From the NCBI RefSeq assembly GCF_015461805.1, contig NZ_JACVZE010000008.1, positions 248,001 to 312,000 on the forward strand: a DNA stretch of 64,000 nucleotides, written 5' to 3'. Below the pieces are notes generated by a model that saw nothing but the letters and a program-made list of their open reading frames with translations, was not told the origin of the DNA and ran no database searches. Position 1 is the first letter of the stretch. The number at the start of each line of letters is the position of its first letter. The stretch is from Pseudomonas pisciculturae. GTDB taxonomy: Bacteria > Pseudomonadota > Gammaproteobacteria > Pseudomonadales > Pseudomonadaceae. The translations under genes were made by a program, and so were the position numbers. Shown in pieces: positions 28,500-37,442 of the stretch.

Positions 28500-29249
28500 A
28501 TGACTCACTCTCTCAAAGGCAAAGTCGCATTGGTCACCGGCGCTTCACGGGGTATTGGCGCCGCCATCGCCAAGCGCCTCGCGGCCGAAGGTGCCGATGT
28601 TGCGTTCAGCTATTCCCAATCGGCCGAGCGTGCGCAGGCGGTACTGCGCAGCATCAAGGCCCATGGGGTAAACGGGCTTGCCGTGGCTGCGGACCAAGCT
28701 GATGGCGCCGCGGTGGCAGCGTTGGTCAAGACGGTGCATGAGCACTTCGGGCGCCTGGATATCCTGGTCAACAGCGCAGGCGTGTTCACCATGGGCGTGG
28801 TGGGTGACCCCGACGCTGATATCGCTGCGCTGGACCGCCAACAGGCGATCAACCTCAACGGCGTGGTGGCCGCCGTGCGTGCGGCGGTGCCCTTGATGGC
28901 CGATGGCGGGCGCATTGTGTCGATCGGCACCATGTTTGCGAGCCGTGCGCCGTTCCCCGGGATTGGCGACTACGCGGCAAGCAAGGCCGCCGTGGCCGCG
29001 TACAGCCGCGCCTGGGCACGCGACCTGGGGCCGCGAGGAATCACGGTCAACACCGTGCAGCCGGGGCCGATCAATACCGAAATGAATCCAGAGACAGGCG
29101 ACATGGCGCCATTGGTCAAGCAGATGACCGCGTTGGGGCGCTATGGCCAACCGGAAGAAATCGCCGGGGTGGTGGCGTTTCTGGTGGGGGCGGATGCGGC
29201 CTACATCACTGGCGCCACATTAAACGTCGATGGCGGGCAGAACAGCTGA
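28500..29249 (+). CDS. SDR-family oxidoreductase
   Basis: A 249-residue classical SDR: TGASRGIG (13-20), NSAG in place of the usual NNAG (91-94), S141, Y158 and K162 (DYAASKAAV), and the C-terminal TGATLNVDGGQNS. It is the third regulator-linked SDR in 6 kb, paired with the LysR gene. The substrate is unknown. Confidence 0.93.
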   Translation: MTHSLKGKVALVTGASRGIGAAIAKRLAAEGADVAFSYSQSAERAQAVLRSIKAHGVNGLAVAADQADGAAVAALVKTVHEHFGRLDILVNSAGVFTMGVVGDPDADIAALDRQQAINLNGVVAAVRAAVPLMADGGRIVSIGTMFASRAPFPGIGDYAASKAAVAAYSRAWARDLGPRGITVNTVQPGPINTEMNPETGDMAPLVKQMTALGRYGQPEEIAGVVAFLVGADAAYITGATLNVDGGQNS

Positions 29250-29292
29250 AGCCCAATCACAGGGAAGCCTCAATGCCAGTCAGTGTTCGCCG

Positions 29293-30015
29293 TCAGAGCG
29301 GCGTCAGTACATTCATCACCGTATCCAGTGCCACCCGCGTGTCATCCAACTGCACCAGCGACGCATGCCGCGCGCCCAGTGCGTCGCGGTTCTGGATCGC
29401 GGTGAGGATCGCCTTGTGCCGAGGCAGGCTCAGGCCCTGGATATCGGGGCGGCGGTTGGTGATGTTGATCGACTCGCGCAGGGGCAGTGACAGCATGTTG
29501 CACATATAGGCCAACAGATCGTTGCGCGTGGCGTCGGCGATGGCGCGGTGGAAGTCCAGGTCGGCTTGCAGCAATTGCTCGTGGGTCTGGGCGGTTTCCA
29601 TGCCTTGGTAGGCTTGTTCGATGGTGGCGATATCTTCGTCGGTCGCGGTGGTTGCGGCCATGGCGGCGATTTCCGGTTCCAGGATGCGCCGCACACCCGC
29701 CAGGGTGTTGAAGAATTCGCTGTGGGGCGTGGACTGCATCAGCCAGGACAGGACGTCCGGATCGAGCAGGTGCCATTTCAAACGGGGCCGAACCACTGCG
29801 CCCACCCGTGGCTTGGAATACACCAGGCCCTTGGCGCTGAGCACCCGAGTTGCCTCGCGCAACACCGACCGGCTGACCTTGTATTCCTCACAGAGCGTAG
29901 CCTCCATGGGCAATCTTTCTTCAGGTTTGAAGCGACCGGAAACGATGTTCATGCCCAAGTCCTGAACGATCTGGGCGTGCATGCTCTTGCGCGGCTTGGG
30001 CGGCTGGTGATCCAT
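29293..30015 (-). CDS. GntR-family (FadR-type) regulator of the pentose regulon
   Basis: This 240-residue protein has a winged helix (about 10-80; LPMEATLCEEYKVSRSVLRE) and an FCD domain (ILEPEIAAMAATTATDEDI, then DLDFHRAIADATRN). It is divergent from the AraD1-type gene. The intergenic region carries two related GTAC-centred elements, and similar elements recur before araF and between galM and the sugar dehydrogenase gene, so it is the likely common regulator. The inducer would be a pentose or keto-deoxy acid. Confidence 0.92.
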   Translation of the reverse strand: MDHQPPKPRKSMHAQIVQDLGMNIVSGRFKPEERLPMEATLCEEYKVSRSVLREATRVLSAKGLVYSKPRVGAVVRPRLKWHLLDPDVLSWLMQSTPHSEFFNTLAGVRRILEPEIAAMAATTATDEDIATIEQAYQGMETAQTHEQLLQADLDFHRAIADATRNDLLAYMCNMLSLPLRESINITNRRPDIQGLSLPRHKAILTAIQNRDALGARHASLVQLDDTRVALDTVMNVLTPL

Positions 30016-30106
30016 AACGGAAAAAGGCTCTGGCTAAATACGCCGCATCATAGCATCCCAATTAGTGGGAACGGCTGGGGGCTTTTTTGTCACGAAAGCT
30101 TGGCAT

Positions 30107-30121
30107 ATTGTACGACTATAT
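30107..30121. promoter_or_regulatory. candidate pentose-regulon operator 1
   Basis: ATTGTACGACTATAT matches the element at 30170-30184 in 13 of 15 bases. It lies 63 bases from that copy, centre to centre, about six helical turns, between the GntR gene and the gene it faces. Confidence 0.55.
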
Positions 30122-30169
30122 CTATTTAAATATCACGACGTGAGCGCATATTGAGCTGTTGTTTCGTAA

Positions 30170-30184
30170 ATAGTACTACTATAT
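30170..30184. promoter_or_regulatory. candidate pentose-regulon operator 2
   Basis: ATAGTACTACTATAT resembles operator 1 and, over 13 bases, the element AATAGTTCTACTA at 38622-38634 (12 of 13 matches from 30169). GTAC-centred dyads are usual targets of FadR-type GntR proteins. It is about 70 bases before the AraD1-type start. Confidence 0.6.
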
Positions 30185-30253
30185 AGTCGATCCCAACGTT
30201 TATAAAAACAACAGGCGAAGATCGCCCCAACGTCGGTTTTCGGGAGAAAAAAC

Positions 30254-31243
30254 ATGCGGTTAGTTCAGTTCGAATTGAATAACGGTGAGCGCCGGGTGGG
30301 CGTAGTGGAAGGTTCCAGGCTGCTGGAAGTCAAAGCCGCCCGCAGCGTGCGCGAACTGGCGCTGGCCGCCATCGACGCCGGTGTGGGCCTGGCGCAACAC
30401 GTTGACAACCTGGGTCTGGGCGAAAGCCATGACTACGCTGCGTTGCTGGCCGAGCTGAAAATCCTGCCGCCCCTGGACCACCCAGACCCTGCCCATATGC
30501 TGATCAGCGGCACCGGCCTGACCCACCTGGGCAGCGCCTCCGCCCGCGACAAGATGCACCAGGCCGGTGACGACACTGCACTGACCGACACCATGCGCAT
30601 CTTCAAATGGGGCGTCGAGGGCGGCAAGCCCGCAGCCGGCGAGGCGGGCGTACAGCCGGAATGGTTCTACAAAGGCGACGGCAGCATTGTGGTGCGCCCC
30701 GGCGCAGCCTTCCCGGTGCCTCCGTTTGCTGAAGACGCGGGTGAAGAGCCCGAGATCAGTGGCCTCTACGTCATCGGCCCGGACAGCAAGCCCTACCGCG
30801 TAGGCTTTGCGGTGGGTAACGAGTTCTCCGACCACGTGATGGAGCGCAAAAACTACCTCTACCTGGCCCATTCCAAACTGCGCAGTTGCAGCTATGGCCC
30901 CGAGCTGCGCGTCGGCGAACTGCCCCAGCATCTGTCGGGCAGTAGCCGAATCCTGCGTGACGGCAAGGTCATCTGGGAAAACGAGTTCCTCAGCGGCGAA
31001 GCCAATATGTGCCACAGCCTGGAAAACCTCGAATACCACCACTTCAAATACCGCCAGTTCCTCACGCCGGGCGATGTGCATGTTCACTTCTTCGGCACCG
31101 CCACGCTGTCATTCGCCGACGGTATACGTACCCAACCGGGGGATGTGTTTGAGATCAGCCAGGCCGAGTTCGGCGCGCCGCTGGTCAACCGCGTCGGCAC
31201 TAGCGACGCAGCGTTCGAACCCGGCCACGTCATCACCCTTTAA
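30254..31243 (+). CDS. FAH-fold 2-keto-3-deoxy-pentonate dehydratase (AraD1/GguC family)
   Basis: This 329-residue protein carries the fumarylacetoacetate-hydrolase fold: metal-binding acidic residues in EPEISGLYVIGPDSKPYRVG, the stretch AVGNEFSDHVMERKNYLYLA, and a late GDVHVHFFGTATLSF. Such proteins convert 2-keto-3-deoxy-L-arabonate to alpha-ketoglutaric semialdehyde. The next gene encodes the matching dehydrogenase, so the pair makes 2-oxoglutarate. GGAG precedes the start. It is the first gene of the pentose operon and faces the GntR regulator. Confidence 0.85.
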   Translation: MRLVQFELNNGERRVGVVEGSRLLEVKAARSVRELALAAIDAGVGLAQHVDNLGLGESHDYAALLAELKILPPLDHPDPAHMLISGTGLTHLGSASARDKMHQAGDDTALTDTMRIFKWGVEGGKPAAGEAGVQPEWFYKGDGSIVVRPGAAFPVPPFAEDAGEEPEISGLYVIGPDSKPYRVGFAVGNEFSDHVMERKNYLYLAHSKLRSCSYGPELRVGELPQHLSGSSRILRDGKVIWENEFLSGEANMCHSLENLEYHHFKYRQFLTPGDVHVHFFGTATLSFADGIRTQPGDVFEISQAEFGAPLVNRVGTSDAAFEPGHVITL

Positions 31244-31253
31244 GGAGACCTTC

Positions 31254-32834
31254 ATGACCCAGTTCCTCGGCCACAACTACATCGGCGGCCAGCGCAGCGC
31301 CAACGGCAGCATCACGCTGCAAAGTGTCGACGCCAGCACCGGCGAAGCCTTGCCCCAGGCCTTCTACCAGGCCACCCCGCAGGAAGTCGACGCCGCCGCC
31401 AAGGCCGCCGCGCAGGCCTACCCGGCGTATCGCGCACTGAGCGCGGCCCGGCGTGCGCAGTTCCTTGATGCCGTGGCCGATGAGCTGGACGCATTGGGCG
31501 ATGATTTTGTCGAACTGGTCTGCCGCGAAACCGCGCTGCCTGCCGCCCGCATCAAAGGCGAGCGCGGTCGCACCAGCGGCCAGATGCGCCTGTTTGCAAC
31601 CGTGCTGCGTCGTGGGGATTTCTATGGCGCGCGCATCGACAAGGCGTTGCCAGAGCGCCAACCGCTGCCGCGCCCGGACCTGCGTCAATACCGCATCGGC
31701 CTGGGCCCCGTCGCCGTGTTCGGCGCGAGCAATTTCCCCCTGGCTTTCTCAACGGCGGGCGGTGATACCGCAGCGGCATTGGCGGCGGGCTGCCCGGTGG
31801 TGTTCAAGGCGCACAGCGGGCATATGGCAACGGCCGAGCGGGTGGCCGATGCAATCATTCGGGCGGCCGAGGCCACCGAGATGCCGGCGGGTGTGTTCAA
31901 CATGATCTTCGGCGGCGGCGTAGGGGAGGCGCTGGTCAAGCACCCGGCGATCCAGGCTGTCGGCTTTACCGGCTCGCTCAAGGGCGGCCGTGCCCTGTGT
32001 GATATGGCGGCAGCACGCCCGCAGCCGATCCCGGTGTTTGCCGAGATGTCGAGCATCAACCCGGTGATCGTGTTGCCTGAGGCGTTAAACACACGCGCCG
32101 ACAGCATCGCCCGCGACCTGACCGCCTCGGTGGTACAAGGCTGCGGTCAGTTCTGCACCAACCCCGGCCTGGTGATCGGTATTGCGTCGCCTGCCTTTAC
32201 CGCGTTCACCCAGCAGGTCGCGCAATTGATCGGTGATCAACCGGCGCAAACCATGCTCAATGCCGGCACGTTGGGCAGCTACGGCAAAGGCCTGGAAAAA
32301 CTCCTGGCCCATCCAGGCATCCAGCATCTGGCGGGCAACACCCAGTCAGGCAACCAGGCGCAACCGCAGCTGTTCAAAGCTGATGCAAGTCTGCTGATCG
32401 ACGCCGATGAAGTGCTGCAAGAAGAGGTCTTCGGCCCTACTACGGTGTTTGTCGAAGTCGCCGACCAAGCCCAACTCAGCGCCGCGTTGCATGGCCTGCA
32501 CGGTCAACTGACGGCGACGATCATTGGCGAGCCGCACGACTTGCAACAGTTCGCCGAGCTCACGCCACTGCTGGAGCAGAAAGTCGGGCGCATCCTGCTC
32601 AACGGCTACCCCACCGGCGTGGAAGTCTGCGATTCGATGGTGCACGGCGGTCCGTACCCGGCGACGTCCGATGCGCGTGGCACCTCGGTCGGCACCCTGG
32701 CCATCGACCGTTTCCTGCGCCCGGTGTGCTTCCAGAACTACCCGGACAGCCTGCTGCCCGACGCGTTGAAAAACGCCAACCCGCTGCGTATCCAACGCCT
32801 GGTGGATGGCTCGCCCACGCGCGATCCGCTGTAA
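31254..32834 (+). CDS. alpha-ketoglutaric semialdehyde dehydrogenase
   Basis: The ATG at 31254 has AAGGAG upstream and gives 526 residues; upstream codons belong to the preceding gene in another frame. Active-site residues are N160 (FGASNFPL), E264 (FAEMSSINP) and C301 (GQFCTNPG), and VFKAHSGH and EEVFGPTT are present. Length and the GQFCTNPG context are typical of the NADP-dependent KGSA dehydrogenases that end oxidative pentose pathways. It converts the semialdehyde made by the preceding enzyme to 2-oxoglutarate. Confidence 0.92.
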   Translation: MTQFLGHNYIGGQRSANGSITLQSVDASTGEALPQAFYQATPQEVDAAAKAAAQAYPAYRALSAARRAQFLDAVADELDALGDDFVELVCRETALPAARIKGERGRTSGQMRLFATVLRRGDFYGARIDKALPERQPLPRPDLRQYRIGLGPVAVFGASNFPLAFSTAGGDTAAALAAGCPVVFKAHSGHMATAERVADAIIRAAEATEMPAGVFNMIFGGGVGEALVKHPAIQAVGFTGSLKGGRALCDMAAARPQPIPVFAEMSSINPVIVLPEALNTRADSIARDLTASVVQGCGQFCTNPGLVIGIASPAFTAFTQQVAQLIGDQPAQTMLNAGTLGSYGKGLEKLLAHPGIQHLAGNTQSGNQAQPQLFKADASLLIDADEVLQEEVFGPTTVFVEVADQAQLSAALHGLHGQLTATIIGEPHDLQQFAELTPLLEQKVGRILLNGYPTGVEVCDSMVHGGPYPATSDARGTSVGTLAIDRFLRPVCFQNYPDSLLPDALKNANPLRIQRLVDGSPTRDPL

Positions 32835-32872
32835 AACGCAGGCCTGAGAACAATAAAAATCCAGGAGGCATC

Positions 32873-33736
32873 ATGCCGTGTATCGCCGTTACCCCGCACC
32901 GCGCGCAATTGGGCGAGGGGCCGTTTTGGGATGGGCCGACCCAGGCGCTGTACTGGGTCAATATCGCCGGCAAGCAGGCGCTGCGCCTGATGGGCGGGCA
33001 CTTGCAGGTATGGCAATTGCCCGAGCATGTCTCGGCGTTTATCCCGTGTGAAAGCGGCGATGCCTTGGTGACCTTGAGCAGCGGCGTGTATCGGCTGGAC
33101 CTGGTCACCGAGGCCCTGACGTTGCTGTGCGTAGCCGACCCCCAACCGGGCAACCGGGGCAACGAGGCACGCTGCGATGCCCAAGGCCGCCTGTGGCTGG
33201 GCACCATGCAAAACAACATTGGCGAGCACGGTGAAGACCTGCCGATAACGCGGCGTTCCGGTGGCCTGTTCCGTATCGATGCGGATGCCCAGGTCACGCC
33301 ATTGCTCAGCGGCTTGGGTATTCCCAATACCTTGCTGTGGAATGAAGACGCCAGCCTTGTGCATTTTGGCGACAGCATGGATCGAACGCTGTACCAGTTT
33401 GCAATCCAGCCCAATGGCCAACTCGACCCCGCGCAGGTGTGGTTCGGCCCCCACGAACGCGGTGGGCCGGACGGCTCGGCCATGGACGTTGAAGGCTATA
33501 TCTGGAACGCCCGCTGGGATGGCAGCTGCCTGCTGCGCATAGCGCCGGATGGCCGCGTGGATCGCATCATTGAACTGCCCGTCAGCCGCCCCACCAGCTG
33601 TGTGTTCGGTGGCCCCAACCTCACCACGCTCTACATCACCAGCGCGGCAAGCCCGTTGGATCATCCGTTGGATGGCGCGGTATTGGCCATTGAAGTGGAT
33701 GTACCTGGAACACCCTGCACACGCTTCGCCGGATAA
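32873..33736 (+). CDS. SMP-30/gluconolactonase-family sugar lactonase
   Basis: The start used is the ATG at 32873 (287 residues) with CCAGGAGG upstream. Features of the six-bladed propeller lactonases are visible: metal-binding E15 in LGEGPFWD, NRGNEARCDAQGRLWLGTM, and the PNTLLWNED and GPDGSAMDVEGYIWNA strands. In this operon it should open the pentono-lactone formed by the sugar dehydrogenase. A solo REP follows. Confidence 0.92.
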   Translation: MPCIAVTPHRAQLGEGPFWDGPTQALYWVNIAGKQALRLMGGHLQVWQLPEHVSAFIPCESGDALVTLSSGVYRLDLVTEALTLLCVADPQPGNRGNEARCDAQGRLWLGTMQNNIGEHGEDLPITRRSGGLFRIDADAQVTPLLSGLGIPNTLLWNEDASLVHFGDSMDRTLYQFAIQPNGQLDPAQVWFGPHERGGPDGSAMDVEGYIWNARWDGSCLLRIAPDGRVDRIIELPVSRPTSCVFGGPNLTTLYITSAASPLDHPLDGAVLAIEVDVPGTPCTRFAG

Positions 33737-33751
33737 CCAACGAGCTGCAAT

Positions 33752-33795
33752 TGTGGCGAGGGAGCTTGCTCCCGCTGGGGTGCGAAGCACCTCCA
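33752..33795. repeat. solo REP of the GTGGCGAGGGAGCTTGC class
   Basis: The sequence TGTGGCGAGGGAGCTTGCTC is followed by GGTGCGAAGCACC, a small hairpin, with no inverted partner. It lies between the lactonase and araF genes. It may reduce read-through within the regulon. Confidence 0.8.
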
Positions 33796-33810
33796 AAAAA
33801 GCTTGTTCCT

Positions 33811-33825
33811 ATGGTTCTACTTAAA
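33811..33825. promoter_or_regulatory. weak fourth copy of the pentose-regulon element
   Basis: ATGGTTCTACTTAAA resembles ATAGTTCTACTAATG at 38623 (GTTCTACT is identical). It lies 22 bases before the araF start. It is the least certain of the four. Confidence 0.35.
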
Positions 33826-33847
33826 AACAACAACAAGGAGTCACCCT

Positions 33848-34852
33848 ATGAATCGTCGTCGTGGTTTGCGTTCCCTGTGCTGCGCCGCTGTGGCGGTCTC
33901 GGCCCTGAGCTTGAGCGGGCTGCTGCTGGCCGCTGAAGAAGTGAAGATCGGCTTTCTGGTCAAGCAGGCAGAAGAGCCGTGGTTCCAGACCGAGTGGGCT
34001 TTCGCCGAAAAAGCCGGCAAGGAACATGGCTTTACCGTGATCAAGATCGCCGTGCCCGACGGCGAGAAAACCCTCTCGGCCATCGACAGCCTGGCGGCCA
34101 ATGGCGCCAAGGGTTTTGTGATCTGCCCGCCGGACGTGTCCCTCGGCCCGGCCATCGTCGCCAAGGCCAAGGCCAATGGCCTCAAAGTGATCGCCGTGGA
34201 TGACCGCTTCGTCGACGCCAAGGGCAATTTCATGGAGGACGTGCCGTACCTGGGCATGGCCGCCTTTGAAGTAGGCCAGAAGCAGGGTGCGGCCATGGCT
34301 GCTGAGGCGAAAAAACGCGGCTGGGACTGGAAGGACACCTACGCGGTGATCAACACCTTCAACGAACTCGACACCGGCAAAAAACGCACTGACGGCTCGG
34401 TCAAATCCCTCGAAGAGGCTGGCATTCCCAAGGACCACATCCTCTTCACCGCCGCCAAGACCCTTGACGTACCCGGCAGCATGGACGCCACCAACTCGGC
34501 CCTCGTGAAGCTGCCCAGCGGCGCGAAAAACCTGATCATCGGCGGCATGAACGACAACACCGTGCTGGGCGGCGTACGAGCGACTGAAAGCGCCGGCTTC
34601 AAGGCGGCCAACGTGATTGGCATCGGCATCAATGGCACCGACGCCATCGGCGAGTTGAAAAAGGCTGACAGCGGCTTCTTCGGTTCGATGCTGCCAAGCC
34701 CACATATCGAGGGCTACAACACCGCGTTGATGATGTACGAGTGGGTCACCAAAGGCACCGAGCCGGCCAAGTACACCGCCATGGATGAAGTGACGCTGAT
34801 CACCCGCGCCAACTTCAAGGAAGAGCTGACCAAAATCGGGCTGTGGCAATGA
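33848..34852 (+). CDS. araF: L-arabinose-type periplasmic binding protein
   Basis: The ATG at 33848 has AAGGAG upstream and gives 334 residues with a signal peptide ending near residue 29 (ALSLSGLLLAAEE). The mature start VKIGFLVKQAEEPWFQTEW and the later FVICPPDVSLGPAI and DDRFVDAKGNFMEDVPYLGM are typical of AraF, the arabinose-binding protein. It delivers the sugar to AraG/AraH. The stop overlaps the araG start (ATGA). Confidence 0.9.
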   Translation: MNRRRGLRSLCCAAVAVSALSLSGLLLAAEEVKIGFLVKQAEEPWFQTEWAFAEKAGKEHGFTVIKIAVPDGEKTLSAIDSLAANGAKGFVICPPDVSLGPAIVAKAKANGLKVIAVDDRFVDAKGNFMEDVPYLGMAAFEVGQKQGAAMAAEAKKRGWDWKDTYAVINTFNELDTGKKRTDGSVKSLEEAGIPKDHILFTAAKTLDVPGSMDATNSALVKLPSGAKNLIIGGMNDNTVLGGVRATESAGFKAANVIGIGINGTDAIGELKKADSGFFGSMLPSPHIEGYNTALMMYEWVTKGTEPAKYTAMDEVTLITRANFKEELTKIGLWQ

Positions 34853-36351
34853 CCGCTGCGGCCCTGCGGTTTGACGGCATCGGCAAGACCTTCCCCGGGG
34901 TCAAGGCGCTGGACGGCATCAGCTTCAGCGCCCAGCCCGGGCAGGTACACGCGTTGATGGGCGAAAACGGTGCGGGCAAGTCGACGCTGCTGAAAATCCT
35001 TGGCGGCGCGTATATTCCCAGCGCTGGCACGTTGCAGATCGGCGAGCAGGCCATGGCCTTTAAAAACGCCGCTGACAGCATTGCCAGCGGCGTGGCGGTG
35101 ATTCACCAGGAGCTGCACCTGGTGCCGGAAATGACCGTGGCCGAGAACCTGTTCCTGGGGCATTTGCCCTCGCGTTTTGGCGTGGTCAATCGCGGGCTGC
35201 TGCGCAAGCAGGCCCTCGCGTGCCTCAAGGGGTTGGCGGATGAAATCGACCCGGCTGAAAAGCTCGGTCGTCTGTCTCTGGGCCAGCGCCAGCTGGTGGA
35301 AATCGCCAAGGCCTTGTCCCGTGGCGCCCATGTCATCGCCTTCGATGAACCCACCAGCAGCCTGTCGGCACGGGAGATCGACCGCTTGATGGCGATCATC
35401 ACGCGCCTGCGGGACGAGGGCAGGGTGGTGCTGTATGTGTCGCACCGAATGGAAGAAGTGTTCCGCATCTGCAATGCGGTCACCGTGTTCAAGGATGGCC
35501 GTTACGTGCGCACCTTTGACGACATGAGCGCTTTGACCCATGACCAATTGGTGACCTGCATGGTCGGCCGCGATATCCAGGATATCTACGACTACCGCCC
35601 GCGCGAGCACGGCGACGTCGCGCTCAAGGTTGACGGCCTGCTGGGCCCCGGCCTGCGCGAGCCCATCAGCTTCAACGTGCGCAAGGGCGAGATTCTTGGG
35701 CTGTTCGGGCTGGTGGGGGCGGGGCGTACCGAGCTGTTTCGCCTGCTCAGCGGCCTGGAACGCGCCAGCGCCGGTGAATTGGAACTGTGTGGTGAAACCT
35801 TGCACCTGCGCTCACCCCGCGACGCCATCGCCGCCGGCGTACTGTTGTGCCCGGAAGACCGCAAGAAGGAAGGCATCATCCCGCTGTCCAGCGTCGCCGA
35901 AAACATCAATATCAGCGCCCGTGGTGCGCATTCGGCCTTTGGCTGGTTGTTGCGTGACGGCTGGGAGAAGGGCAACGCCGACCAGCAGATCAAGGCCATG
36001 AAAGTCAAAACGCCGAATGCGGCGCAGAAGATCATGTACCTGTCTGGCGGCAACCAGCAAAAGGCAATCCTGGGCCGCTGGCTGTCGATGCCGATGAAAG
36101 TGCTGCTGCTGGACGAGCCCACGCGGGGCATCGATATCGGTGCCAAGGCCGAGATCTACCAGATCATCCATAACCTCGCGGCCCAGGGCATTGCGGTGAT
36201 CGTGGTGTCCAGCGACCTGATGGAAGTGATGGGCATCAGCGACCGCATCCTGGTGCTGTGCGAAGGCGCATTGCGCGGCGAGCAAACCCGCGAACACGCG
36301 ACTGAATCCAACCTGCTGCAACTGGCTTTGCCGCGCAGCGTGGCGAACTGA
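34849..36351 (+). CDS. araG: L-arabinose ABC importer ATPase
   Basis: This 500-residue protein has two ABC domains. The first has Walker A GENGAGKST and signature LSLGQRQL; the second has a degenerate Walker A (GLVGAGRTEL), as usual for sugar importers of the CUT2 type, and signature LSGGNQQK. The start at 34849 overlaps the araF stop. It energises pentose uptake through AraH. Confidence 0.93.
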   Translation: MTAAALRFDGIGKTFPGVKALDGISFSAQPGQVHALMGENGAGKSTLLKILGGAYIPSAGTLQIGEQAMAFKNAADSIASGVAVIHQELHLVPEMTVAENLFLGHLPSRFGVVNRGLLRKQALACLKGLADEIDPAEKLGRLSLGQRQLVEIAKALSRGAHVIAFDEPTSSLSAREIDRLMAIITRLRDEGRVVLYVSHRMEEVFRICNAVTVFKDGRYVRTFDDMSALTHDQLVTCMVGRDIQDIYDYRPREHGDVALKVDGLLGPGLREPISFNVRKGEILGLFGLVGAGRTELFRLLSGLERASAGELELCGETLHLRSPRDAIAAGVLLCPEDRKKEGIIPLSSVAENINISARGAHSAFGWLLRDGWEKGNADQQIKAMKVKTPNAAQKIMYLSGGNQQKAILGRWLSMPMKVLLLDEPTRGIDIGAKAEIYQIIHNLAAQGIAVIVVSSDLMEVMGISDRILVLCEGALRGEQTREHATESNLLQLALPRSVAN

Positions 36352-36360
36352 GAGACGACT

Positions 36361-37329
36361 ATGACCATTCAACAAAACGCGCTGCCCACCGCACGCAAAC
36401 CCCTGGATGCGCGCGCATTGCTCGACAACTGGGCGATGCTGCTGGCAGCGGTGAGCATCTTTTTGCTCTGCGCCTTGCTGATCGACAACTTCCTCTCGCC
36501 GCTGAACATGCGCGGTTTGGGCCTGGCGATTTCCACCGTGGGTATCGCTGCCTGCACCATGCTGTTCTGCCTGGCGTCGGGGCACTTCGACTTGTCGGTG
36601 GGCTCGGTGATCGCCTGCGCGGGCGTGGTGGCGGCCATTGTGATGCGCGATACCGACAGCGTCATGCTCGGCATCGGTGCGGCGTTGCTGATGGGGCTGG
36701 TGGTTGGGCTGATCAACGGCATTGTCATTGCCAAGCTGCGGGTCAATGCATTGATCACCACCTTGGCGACCATGCAGATCGTGCGCGGGTTGGCCTATAT
36801 CTTTGCTAACGGCAAGGCGGTGGGTGTCTCCGAGGAGCAGTTCTTCGTGTTCGGCAACGGCCAATTGTTGGGCGTGCCGGTGCCGATCCTCATCACTATT
36901 TTGTGCTTCCTATTCTTTGGCTGGCTGCTCAACTACACCACCTACGGGCGCAACACCATGGCCATCGGCGGCAACCCGGAAGCCGCGTTGCTGGCCGGTG
37001 TGAACGTGGACCGTACCAAGATCATGATCTTTGCCGTGCATGGTTTGATCGGTGCATTGGCCGGGGTGATCCTGGCCTCGCGCATGACCTCGGGCCAGCC
37101 GATGATCGGGCAGGGGTTTGAGCTGACGGTGATCTCTGCCTGCGTGTTGGGCGGGGTGTCGTTGAGTGGTGGGGTGGGGATGATTCGCCATGTGATTGCC
37201 GGGGTTTTGATCCTGGCGATCATTGAGAATGCGATGAACCTGAAGAACATCGACACGTTCTACCAATACGTCATCCGTGGCTCGATCCTGTTGCTGGCGG
37301 TGGTCATTGACCGCATGAAGCAACGCTAA
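36361..37329 (+). CDS. araH: L-arabinose ABC importer permease
   Basis: This 322-residue protein has about ten hydrophobic segments and CUT2 permease motifs (FCLASGHFDLSVGSVIACAG, GNPEAALLAGVNVDRTKI, SACVLGGVSLSGGVG). It starts 9 bases after araG. It forms the inner-membrane pore for the pentose importer. A REPIN follows. Confidence 0.94.
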   Translation: MTIQQNALPTARKPLDARALLDNWAMLLAAVSIFLLCALLIDNFLSPLNMRGLGLAISTVGIAACTMLFCLASGHFDLSVGSVIACAGVVAAIVMRDTDSVMLGIGAALLMGLVVGLINGIVIAKLRVNALITTLATMQIVRGLAYIFANGKAVGVSEEQFFVFGNGQLLGVPVPILITILCFLFFGWLLNYTTYGRNTMAIGGNPEAALLAGVNVDRTKIMIFAVHGLIGALAGVILASRMTSGQPMIGQGFELTVISACVLGGVSLSGGVGMIRHVIAGVLILAIIENAMNLKNIDTFYQYVIRGSILLLAVVIDRMKQR

Positions 37330-37351
37330 GTGATGCAATGTGAGAGCTAAA

Positions 37352-37440
37352 TGTGGGAGGGGGCTTGCCCCCGATGGCTGAGTGTCAGTTGAAACATCTA
37401 TGGCTGACACACTGCAATCGGGGGCAAGCCCCCTCCCACA
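37352..37440. repeat. REPIN (paired REP hairpin)
   Basis: TGTGGGAGGGGGCTTGCCCC and its inverted partner ending in CCCCTCCCACA fill the gap between convergent araH and galM. Confidence 0.92.
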
Positions 37441-37442
37441 TT

